Shown here: positions 11,374 to 23,500 of the stretch, one piece after another | How positions within the stretch are numbered: position 1 is the stretch's first letter | Layout of the letters: each line of letters opens with the position of its first letter | NCBI RefSeq assembly: GCF_000003815.2 | Contig: NC_049988.1 | Coordinates: 18,402,518 to 18,466,517 of the forward strand | DNA length: 64,000 nucleotides | Direction: 5' to 3' | From: Branchiostoma floridae | Lineage: Eukaryota; Chordata; Leptocardii; Amphioxiformes; Branchiostomatidae | The notes under the pieces: model-generated | Told to the model about the DNA's origin: nothing | Seen by the model: only the letters and a program-made list of their open reading frames with translations | Databases searched by the model: none | Program-made: the position numbers and the translations under genes

Positions 11374-11598
11374 AGGTGGTATCTCACTGCACTTGGGGCA
11401 CCGGTGCGGCACTGCGGGGTTCGTTCACTGCGTCACTGTTGTGTTATTTTCGCGATCTTTAACAATCTGAATATTACATAATACGTAAAAGTATGATTTA
11501 AAAGACAACAAAATACACAAAACGGAAGAAAATTCGTTGAGACATGTATGAACCCCGCAGTGCCGCACCGGTGCCCCAAGTGCAGTGAGAGTCCACCT
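11374..11598. mobile_element. PIF/Harbinger-like MITE abutting the MED24 stop codon
   Basis: Terminal inverted repeats of ~50 bp: AGGTGGTATCTCACTGCACT on the left and the complement of AGGTGGACTCTCACTGCACT on the right, both followed by TGGGGCACCGGTGCGGCACT. TTA flanks both ends (11371-11373 and 11599-11601), the 3-bp TWA duplication typical of PIF/Harbinger. The right-hand TTA is, on the - strand, exactly the MED24 TAA stop. Confidence 0.8.
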
Positions 11599-14500
11599 TT
11601 AGATGGGTCTGTAGTAGCAGACAGCCTTTGCGATGACTTTCCTGACCATGGGCAGAGTCAGGTCCCCCATCAGTGTGATGTCCTCTGGGCTGAAGACTCC
11701 TGACGAACACTGCAACAGGGCGGGGAGCTACAGGGGGACAAACAACAGGGTTTTACATTGTACATGATATTTACGGTAATGTCTAATGATAGAGGACGCT
11801 AGAGAGCTGCCATCAAGCCCCCTCAACTACATGCAAGCACATCTAACCACCACAGGAAGGGGAAGAAGAGACGATAAACCAGAGTGAGTGAGTGAGTGAG
11901 TGAGTGAGTGAGTGAGTGAGTGAGTGAGTGAGTGAGTGAGTGAGTGAGTGAGTGAGTGAGTGAGTGAGTGAGTGAGTGAGTGAGTGAGTGAGTGAGTGAG
12001 TGAGTGAGTGAGTGAGTGAGTGAGTGAGTGAGTGAGTGATATGATCCCTTATAAGTGAATGGAGTGTATTTCTAGTGTCTTTCAAAGTGACAAAATACAG
12101 CTAAGGAAGCTGATTTTACCCTATAGATCATCATCATAAAGTTTTTTCTGAACATTTTGCATTCCATGTGCAATTTTGACTCATAGTCTGTAAAGACTGT
12201 CTGAGACAAGTTGTAGTAGTAGTAGTAGTAGATGAAGATATACAAAAACATTGATATTTTAATGTAACAGTTTTTTTCTACTTCTTAAGAATATTGTCCC
12301 ACACATGGCTGAGTCTGTACCCCCACTCATCTCGGTTCATGACTGGAGTAGACTTCCTAATCCATACAGCCTCCTTTATCCAGCGGGTGCATCTGTGGTC
12401 CTCTCTGTCTATCACCTTGGCCCCGTGTGGGACAATATTCTTAAGTAGAAAAAAACTGTTACATCAATTCATCGTTAATTGACAACTGATTGTGTTATTG
12501 ATATTTTACCATAGAGAAAGGCATGAACTGTAGTATAGCCTTGCTGGCCTGCTCCCCTGTCCTCACAGACTCCTGTACAAAGGACACCACGAACGCTGTA
12601 TGCGGTCCCACGGAGCTGTCCGTCAAAACATCCGAGAACAGCTGGAACAAGCGAACTGTGGGACAAAACAAAATGCAAGGTTATGATACTGTAAATGCAG
12701 AAACTTTTGCGGTGGTTTGATATTGGCAAAACTTAAAACCACAGTGAACATTTTACCATGGCAGTAAGAGACTACAGTGCTTAAAACCACAGCGAAAAGT
12801 CCTTTTTCCCGCTACCGCAAAATTAAATCCCCGCGAACTTAAATGCGTTTACAGTATTTGGTCTGTTATTGGGCCTTGATAAGACTTTGAGATGGTTAGA
12901 TTTTGGGTCCCCTAGCAGCTTGTTATAGACTGCAGCAGAAGTTCCATTCCTGATATCCCTGTTCTGGACAAGCTATGTTCACAATCTTTGGGTGGTACAT
13001 ACATGTATGTATAGCTCTTGTGCTGGGGAAGAAGTGAAATAAGTATGGGCCCCTTAGCAGCTTGTACTGGAACTGAACGGGCATTTTTCTTTAAGAGTCA
13101 TTGCATGAGAAAACCAGGCAAAACCAGGCAGAGGCCGGAAGATGGGGGTCGGCCGAATCGACTCAAACTTTTTATGTGTGATAGGTATTTGGAACTATTA
13201 ACAGCCATATAGTTAAACCCTCCAGCTATTTTTCGTTATGGCGTTCTGGGACCCCCCTCGGAGACCCTCCAAAATCAAAATATTCATGACTGAAAATGAC
13301 TGAAATTGCGATGGCTATTCTGATAGTTCTGATTAAGATATGAAATAAAATGTTATATTCCCATATTTCATGTGTTCTTAAGTTTTACTGACAAAAATTT
13401 GAAGATGATGTATTGAAATTAAGAGGGTGTTACAGGGGGTTACCAGAACCACTGAAAACACGATTTTCAACTCTCTAAATTTCTGTGATCTTTAAGGGGC
13501 TTGTTCTCCGACACCCAGCAATTTAAATGAATGGTTTTTCCTTTACTGTAGAGAGGAATATCTACTAATTGAAAATCAAGAGTCGTCTAATTGGGCCATG
13601 CATACCGCGAGCCGTGAGCTTTATGGGGATTTTCCAGGTTTTTGACATTGTTAAAACAGGTAATAAATGCTCATTATGGGGTAACAAATGACAACTTTTT
13701 TGTGTCCCTGTGTAGGAACACTGCTCAATTGTCAAAAAACACTTCGACCAATTGCAAATATTCTTTTGGGCTCTGTATGGGGGGTATAAGGATACTTAAA
13801 AATGAATTATTTTGGTTTTACCCACTTTTCTTGCTCTGTAAGTCCTCAATTAGTATGTTCCTTACAGAATCATTGTGTATTTATTATGTGGTACTTAAGG
13901 AGAAAGGCTCTGCATGGGGGTTATCAGGTCTCCACGTACGTGATATACTATAACCGTCATTTCATTAGAAACCCTGGCGGAAGCGAGAAGAACTGGGTCA
14001 GCTATCCTCCGCATATACTTTGCATTTGAGGTTAAGGTAGACTGGAAAGATATATAGAGGCAATGACTTTAGAATTAAAAGATGACATGACAAACTTCTT
14101 TGGAAAGCGTGGAAGAGCCGCCACGTGGCTGCAGTGACCACAAAGGAAGACGAAGGTAAGTATGATGTGGAGTGTTTTTTTCCACATTTTAAACAACTGT
14201 CCACAGGACTGTTTAGCTGTCTGTGCTTCTCTGCAAAGTGTACTTTAGACCGTCAAGTCCGAGAACCCTTCATTAACAAAAGTATTTTTGAGTTCGGACA
14301 ATGCAGTGTGTTATCACTGTGCTTCGTTGACTTTGTCTCTATCAGCGATCGGTCAGAAAACTAGCATATCAGTTCTGCGCTTAGACTTCTCATATATACC
14401 ATCAGGCAGGCAAGGACATTTGCGGCCGTAGGATGAAGAGTCACGCAAGATGGTATTTTAATGAAAAATATGATGTCTTAACTGCTTAAGACATGAAAGA

Positions 14501-17500
14501 AGCGTTGGAGTCCCGTAGAGGTATAAAGGGCTGTATCATCGCCGTAACGCAAACAGGTAAAGCAAACAAAGAGCATGCAAGGCAAAAACGGGAATGTGTC
14601 AAGTCATGGAACAATTTTTTGTTTGAAACTGGTGACTACATACGAGTCTGGGAAGCCTTTGGTGTTGGGGGCGGAGAAGTGGTGAACGTTGCCACAATGC
14701 CACAGACACATGACCTTCCAACCCTAGGCCTGACACAGCACCGTTTGGTCCCCCACACCAACACACGAGTCACATCACAACATCGGCAGGTGGGGCAAAG
14801 TCAGCGTTGTGCCAGGATGTGCTCAGTGAACAAGCTAGAAGACCACATAGACATTGGAGAACACTTTAAAAGAACTGGAGCAAGAGTCTACATATGACAG
14901 AATATGCAAGCACTGGGCTCAAGCTGTGACTGGAATAGCCCATGACCATGAACTAGCCTCTCAGTCACTTGGAGAAGGACACGGAGTTCGCGTCGGGGGA
15001 TCCTCCCGAGTTGTCAATGAGGGCTGGGCAATCCGGACTGTCAAAGGTGGCCAAGGGATGTCAGACAAGATGAAAACCTATCTGACTGACATTTTCAATG
15101 GGGGACTAAGTCTGGACAGAAAGCTGATGCTGTGCAAGTGGCCAGGGAGATGCAGCACGTTAGAGGACCTGATGGCAAGCGGTTGTTCCAGCCCAGCGAG
15201 TGGCACACAGTCAAGCAGATTACAAGCTATTTTGCAGCACTTTCAGCCGGCAGCACAAAGACAGCATGAAAGCACAGAATCTGTGGTCACTGACATGGAA
15301 GCGATAGATGAGGAAAGCGTGTGGCAGGCGCTGCGAAAGACAGTGTATTGACAACAGTCACCCTGTCATGTAAAGACATAAACTAGTGCGAACTGGCTAA
15401 AACCAAAGATCTCAAATCATTAAAGCTAAAGTAACTGAAGTCCATATCATATCATTTCCATCTACAGGTTCCATGAGAAGGAAAGTCTCTTTCATGCGAG
15501 CATTAGAGAACATCCTATCCACACGGTCACGTGCAAGTTGATTTTTTTGTACTTTGACAAAGTTTTGTAGCATGATTTTAACAACCAGAAACTCTCTACC
15601 CAAAATGTGAACTTTTAAGGCCTAGCCACAATCTGTTAGTTATACCCATTACAGTTGAGAATTTACATCAGATCCAGCTTATTGTACCTGTCCAACAAAA
15701 CTGAACATGTGCATTAAATTGTGAATGTGCGTTTCAACAATGTGTTGATGTATTTTGCAGACAGTATGCTCCATTGTGATAGGGTTCTATAATAACTTCT
15801 CTATGTTGGTTTCTCATAATCTTTCCTCATGGTGATAAATGAATGACCAGCCAGGCATACTAACAAACCATTGGTATACTTTTATACATTGTAGTTTGTT
15901 GATAGCTAAAGTTGTGTCATGTTTTTTGTTAGGGTCATGTTTCTTCGTTGTAGATTGCCTATCATAGTATGTGGTCAACCATGTGGCCTGCAGTGCAGTA
16001 AATGGTGTGTGGAATATACCCCCATGCAGATCCTTTATCATGATATACCAAATGGAGAAAGCACACTTTGTAAGGGACTTATATTGATTGGCATCTTAGA
16101 AATACTAAGATGTGTAAAAACATCTTAATTCCTTTTCAAGTATTTTTATATACCCCATACAGAGCCAAAATGAATAGTAGTATATAGTTGTAGCTTTGTT
16201 TGACAATTAAGAATTGTTCTTATACAGAGACAAACATAAATGACATAACGTACCCCATATTAAGCACTTACAGAGCAAGAAAAGTGGGTAAAACCAAAAT
16301 AATTCATTTTTAAGTGTCCTTATATCCCCCATACAGAGCCCAAATGAATATTTGCAATTGGTCGAAGTGTTTTTTGACAATTGAGCAGTGTTCCTACACA
16401 GGGACACAAAAAAGTTGTCATTTGTTACCCCGTAGTGAGCATTTATTACCTGTTTTAACATTGTCAAAAACCTGGAAAATCCCCATAAAGAGCCCCCGCT
16501 CACGGCTCGCGGTATGCATGGCCCAATTAGACGACGCTTGATTTTCAATAAGTAGATATTCCTCTCTACAGTAAAGGTAAAACCATTCATTTAAATTGCT
16601 GGGTGTTGGAGAACAAGCCCCTTAAAAATCACAGAAATTTAGAGAGTTGAAAATCGTGTTTTCAGTGGTTCTGGTAACCCCCTGTAACACCCTCTTAATG
16701 TCAATACATCATCTTCAAATTTTTGTCAGTAAAACTTAAGAACACATGAAATATGGGAATATAACATTTTATTTCATATCTTAATCAGAACTATCAGAAT
16801 AGCCATCGCAATTTCAGTAATTTTCAGTCATGAATATTTTGATTTTGGAGGGTCTCCGAGGGGGGTCCCAGAACGCCATAACGAAAAATAGCTGGGAGGT
16901 TTTAACTATATGGCTGTTAATAGTTCCACATATCTATCACACATAAAAAGTTTGAGTTGATTTGGCCGACCCCCATCTTCCGACCTCTGCCTGGTTTTCT
17001 CATGCAATGACTCTTAAAATCTCTAAAAAGTGGGTACTAAAACTTAGTAAAAGTAACTGAGGAAAGGTACAACAGATTATTTTCATCACTTTGGGTATCT
17101 GCAAAGAAATGCAACTGGAACAAACGAACTGTGAACTAAAACAAGACACAAGGTTAAGAAAACAACCTGCCCCAGGCCTGAGAAATATCCCTGTTTTGAG
17201 AAACAATAGAACCCGTGGATTCCCATGCTGATCTGTTGATAGTAAATCATGTATAAACAGATAACTTTCAGTTCAACAGGGCAGAGCTTGTTCACAAGTA
17301 GGGAAAATATGTAAACTCCGTTATCACTTGCTGTAAATGGATACAACTTTTATCACTTATTGTAAGTGGATTTAAATTTGCAGGCATTTAATTTCACAGT
17401 AGGGGGGAAATGGAGTAGGGAGAAAGTGTTTCTAAGTTTAAGTGTTGAAACCTTTAGGAGAGCAGAGGACAGAACAAAAACGAGCATTTTTAAGGTGGTT

Positions 17501-20500
17501 TTAAGTTCGGGATGCACTGAAGAGGCTACTGTGAAAAGCAAGGAACATAAACCCATTGCAATAATTTTCACTATCTGCAGGGTCACATACATATGTCACA
17601 TATATCCACCATGTTGAGAAACTGTGTTTGAGAGATCTCTAGTGCAGATGTACAATTACAGGAGTGTATTATACTGTCTGGGGAGACAGGTACATCAGTA
17701 ATCTTTATTGGCACAACAAAAGTACAGCGACTTTCATAAAGTCTTCTACATTTATGCATACATGTACATAAAAACAAGGCAGTGGATACAAAAAGAGTAG
17801 TAAACAGGTACAAAACTGTACAGGGATATATCAAAATGTTGAGTTTAATATATCGTTCAAACTACTGGTTCTAAAGTCTAAACATGTGACCTAGCAGATA
17901 AAATTTAATGCTTCTAGAGGTTCTGAGAATGAAGTCTTGCACTCACCGAGAGCGTGGTTGAGGGGTTCCTTGAAGTTGACGTTGCTGATTTGTGCGGCCA
18001 GCTTTGGGGCCTCACTGCTACTGTAGGATGGGAGGTTCACTGGAAAACAGACATGGTTCAGTTAGACCAAAATATACTGAGGGGATGTCCCTGTAGCTAT
18101 ACTGGTAGCAATCCTGGGTAGGTCATATCAGTTGGAGCTGAGTGAGAGAGAAGAAGAAAGAAACAATATCCTGACTCCCAGGATTAGAACCCGCCCTGAT
18201 CCTGGGCCGTCAGACCACAAACCAAGCACACAACCGATTACGCCAAAAGGCTCAGCTGCTCAGAGCCATTTGGTTTGTCGGTTGGCGGTGCTTGAACCCC
18301 ACTGTTACAGTGTAACAGTGGTGTTCAACGACTGCTAAACCAAAGACGCCTAACGGCTTAAGCCTTTTGGTCGAACAATTTGCGCGTTCGATTTGTAATC
18401 CGCCGTTCGATCCCGGGTGGCAGCATGTTGGTTCTTTCTGTTCTACTCGCCCCTCTGGTTGTTTCAGTTACAGCTGCATCCATCATTTGGAAGGGACAAA
18501 AAGTAGGGTACTGTGTTAGAGGAAGTGCCTTGAGACAGCAAACCCAAAATCTGAGGAGTGGTGAGAAAGGATTAGAAACAGACAGAAACAATATATGCAA
18601 ATATCCTGACTCCCGAGAGTCAAACCCGCATAGATCCCAGGCAGCTTTCTATAATCCAGATGCTAAATCATTGGGCCATAAGGCTTAAAGCCATTTGGCA
18701 TGGTCACTTTAGCAGTCCTTGAACCCATTGTTACAAAATACTAATCAACAAATTTAATTGGTTTGCCTTATGCACCACCATATTGATTGTGTATGGTAAA
18801 AAGATATCCAAGTCATGTATTGTTATGTTTACACAAAGGTTCAGTGGTCCCCTTGGACATGACCAAATTATTTTGATAACCCATTTGTCAAGTTTTCTTT
18901 GAAACCACAGAAGCCCTCTGGGATGAAACTCTTGACAAAACAAAGAACATTAATCATAGACAAAGTCACCACAGAGTTTTACATGTGTGGGACCAATTAT
19001 AAACAAGAGTCTCTGCAATGAACTAGAAACACATGTAAGGTTGAGGACAATGACCTCATTTGCTCCATAAAAAACGTAGTCTTTTTTTTAAAGATAATTT
19101 TTATTGATTTTCAAAGAAAAACAAACACATACAAACACATGCACAAACACAAAAACGAAGTGTTTATATGTCTGTCTGTCTGTGTACAGAGCTCGAGAAG
19201 GCCTGGATGGAAAGCCTTGATATTTGGTATGTGGCTAGGCTTTGATGACACCTTGAGATGGTTAGATTTTGGGTCTCCTACCAACTTCTTACGGTACTTA
19301 CTTTGGTCAAGATAGCTTTTGTGGTAGGAAAGAAGTCACTGTGGCATACAATGGAAGTGTGGGCCGCCTAGCAGCTTGCTTTGGAAATGCAGGGGCATTT
19401 TTGTTATAATCTTTAAAGCAACAACAGATTTTCATAACTTTTGGTACATGTACTGTATTTGCTTTATGAATGAGGAAACTGTGACATGCGGAGAGTTGAA
19501 ATTATCCATGCATATATGATTTACTGATCCGAATTGGATTATTCTTTCCTATGTTCAGTCCTATTGATCAGGACAAATGGCACTGACATCTGACCTCTGA
19601 CCGCAATGACCGCCCAATGACCTTATGAGTTTGTGATCTTGAGTTGTTTTTGTTATTAAGTATGAGTTGTTATTCTTTTGAGTTTTCCTAAGTTGCTTGT
19701 ATGATTTACAAATCTGAATTGGATTATTACTTTGTTATGTTCAATCCTATGTTAGTAGTTCTTTTTGTACTTTGAGTTATTATTATTGTTATAGGGTTCC
19801 CTTGGAAATCAGTTACTACGTTAACTGAAGGGACTACCCTAAAGATCAATAAATAAATAAATCCATCCTCACCTTGCATGGCGGGATTCTGTGCCTCATT
19901 CTCAGGAGCACTGAGCAGGATTCGCAGCTTGGACGGCCTCTCGTCTTCCTTCCCACTCCCACTAGATGCTGGTGACACCACGTACTGGGGAACAGAGCAG
20001 CAAAAGTTCCAATTACTTAAAGAAATTAAAGGAAAGAAAGGCAGAGACACATAAAGAATAGAAACAGTGTAGATAGTGGTCACTTCAAAGGAAGAGGAAG
20101 AGAATAAGTATTGACAGGGTGTAATTTTCATTGTTTAACAAAAACAGAATGCCTACTTTGTGAGACATTTCATGGCATTTTAAATCCCAGCAAGTGTAAT
20201 CTAGATTCAAGGGTATCGTCAGCAGGGCTAGATCCTTGTAATAGCCACAGGACACAGAAAATCACATGATGAACTCTATAGTGTTTCGTGAGGGAGTTAT
20301 CTTAAATTAAAGAAGATTAAAGAGTGTCGCACCTCCCTGTCCGATTCTCTGCCTCTCTTCCGACTCCTGGACTTCCCATTCCGCCGCCTGTCGTTGCTCT
20401 GCGTCAGGAAGGCCATGGCTGTGCACTGCACGGCCAGACGGGCCAGGGCGGCCCCGCGAGGGTTACACAGCAGCTCGCGTTTGGAGGAGTCCAGTAGAAG

Positions 20501-23500
20501 GGAGGGAATGACGTGTGATAGCAACGCAACGGCCACTGGCTCGCTGTCCAGTTGAAACAATGCCAGCGCTACATTCACTGAACAGCCAAAAGGAAAAAAG
20601 GGACATATCATAAATACAACAAAACTGCCAAGGACCAAATACTATACGTTTTTTGTCTATAGCAATTACAAACTACAATATTAGTCAATCCTGCAAGAGG
20701 CAATTTTTCGCTGTTAGTGCACAACCACATCACTCAAAACACAGGCCTCCCACCTAGCGAGTAGTTGCCAAACATTACCTGCTAATTTTTTCAGTTACAA
20801 ACAAACTTTTACCAATCCAACTTTTGAGAGCAGTTGGGCTAGCTAAAGGTAAATCTCTTACTGCAAAAAAATGTGTCCGTTTATTTTTTGGCTCGGCACA
20901 CTTTTAGAGTACGCACTCGGAGTAATACGTGAATGAGACCTGCTGGTATGTACAATGTACGTTACAGCTCACCTGACTGAATGAGATCCTCCCTCCTACT
21001 GCACTTCAGTATCTCCTTGACTGCACAGTGGCAGAACCAGCGCGCACCCCCGATGGTTAACATGTTGTCAGCTGAGCAGATCCCCCTGCCGTCCACCCAT
21101 CCTAGCTGCATGGCATGGCTAAACACTCCTGTAACACCAGGTCTGGTGGTTAGGATTGTTGATTTATAACCTTAAAGTCTGAAGCAGACCCTGATGTTGT
21201 GCCCTTGGGAAAGGCACTTCACACCTATTTTCTCACCCTAGTGAGAATGAATCATTCTTAACCTCCTTTTACGGACGTCCTTGCAGTAGAACATAAAGCA
21301 CAATGAATGGCGGGGTGAGTGAATGCATAGTCAGCAACAACACTATGATAGTCTCAGATATTCTCTCCTTTACACACCTGTCTATTTTTCTCATCCGAAT
21401 ACACTGGTCTATTTTTCTCACCTCTCTAAAGTATTTTTCTCACCTGTATATACACCTGTCTATAGTTCTCACCTGTATATACACCTGTCTATATGCTTCT
21501 CACCTGTATACACCTGCCCCTCCCATCCCCTCCCTAGCCTCTCCTGTCACCCTGGAGGACTTGTCTCACCTGTATACACACCTGTCTATGTTTCTCACCT
21601 GTATACACCTGCCTGCCAGTGTCAGCCCATCCCATCCCCTCCCTAGCCTCTCCTGTAACCCTGGAGGACTTGTCTCACCTGTATATACACCTGTCTATAT
21701 TTCTCACCTGTAAACACACCTGTCTATAGTTCTCACCTGTGTACACCTGCCTGCCAGTGTCAGCCCCTGTCCCCTCCCTGGCTTCCCCAGTCACCCTGGA
21801 GGACTTGTCTCACCTCTATACACACCTGTCTATGTTTCTCCCCTGTATACACCTGTCTATAATTCTCCCCTGTATACACCTGCCTGCCAGTATCAGCCCC
21901 TCCTGTCCCCTCCCTAGCCTCTCCTGTAACCCTGGAGGACTTGTCTCACCTGTGAATACCTGTGTATTGTCCTCACCTGTGTACACCTGTCTATAGTTCT
22001 CACCATAGTTCTTCCCTGGCCTCCCCTGTCACCCTGGAGGACTTGTCTCACCTGTATATACACCTGTGTATGTTCTCACCTGTGTACACCTGCCTGCCAG
22101 TGTCAGCCCCTCCTGTCCCCTCCCTGGCCTCTCCTGTCACCCTGGAGGACTTGTCTCACCTGTGAATACCTGTGTATTGTCCTCACCTGTGTACACCTGT
22201 CTATAGTTCTCACCATAGTTCTTCCCTGGCCTCCCCTGTCACCCTGGAGGACTTGTCTCACCTGTATATACACCTATTTTTCCTGTCTATTTTATGTATA
22301 ATATTGCACACCTGTCTATGTTTCTCACCTGTATACACCTGCCTGCCAGTGTCAGCCCCTCCCGTCCCCTCCCTAGCCTCTCCTGTCACCCTGGAGGACT
22401 TGTCTCACCTGTATACACCTGCCTGCCAGTGTCAGCCCCTCCAGCCCCCTCTCTAGCCTCCCCAGTTACCCTGGAGGACTTGGCAGACAGCAGGTCTCCA
22501 CTGATCTTCTTTATAATGTGGATCATCAGACTGGACCTGGAACAGACAGGTTAACCTTTAGAGGACTATCAGCAGCTTAGCATTGATAGGCTTGTACTAA
22601 CAGATAACTTGATATACTAAGGTTTAAGGATGGCAGCTGAGGAAAGCAGGTAAATCAAATCTAGGTAATATTAATAACTGTATAACTGAGGATTATGCTA
22701 CCAGAGTCTACAGTGTCTATCCAAAGCTACATTTGTATGATTAATGTCCTTTAGGTCGTGTTTGGTTGTAGTACCTAGTGCTCCGCAAGTTTCCTTGCTG
22801 TTTCAATAACAGGGTATTTTTCTAAAGGGAATAGTTGCTAGCACTTCCCTTCAATGTGATTGAGGTGCCTCCTCAAATTTAACATGGAACCTTCATTTTA
22901 CTTCCCTGCAAAAAGGCTGATGCAGCCCTAACTGAGATACCCTTCCCAGGATTTGAACCAGGGTCTCCCTGTTACGAACATGTGCTTGGAAACATGAGCT
23001 CATCTGTGCCGCTACTACCAGCTGTGCTACAAGGGACATCTTATTAGTTGTGTTTTACGAACCTCATTTCCCGATGCCGATACATACAGTTTTACAGTTG
23101 TACATTTGTATTACAGTAAATACAGTATTTAACATGATATGTTCCCCACCTTTCATTATACTGTGACATGGTGGGGTCCCCCTGTATAGGAGACAGCATG
23201 TGTTTCAGCAGTTTGAGTGGTTTCTCCCTCTCTGGAGCTGTGAGTCCCTGCATGTAGCTGCACAGCCAGGCAGCAATACACACAGGCAGGCAGCACATGT
23301 GGCGCTTGATGTTGTCACAGAATTTCTGCAGCGTAAAAAAATATATGTGAGGACATCTAGTGGCTGATGAAGGAACTGCATCCAGTGGCCTTGTCATATT
23401 AAAACTATATTTTAACCCTTTAACTGCCTGAGTTTCAGCCCAACGCATACTCTCAATGCCAGGGTTTGACCGCTGACCTCTTAAATGAAACTAGCAATAG

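Noticed and set aside
11843-12085. Protein of repeated HSLT units
   Set aside because: It is simply the translation of the GAGT microsatellite.
21303-22554. Plus-strand ORFs rich in SHLYTPV repeats
   Set aside because: They are antisense translations of the amplified MED24 exon 20 donor array.
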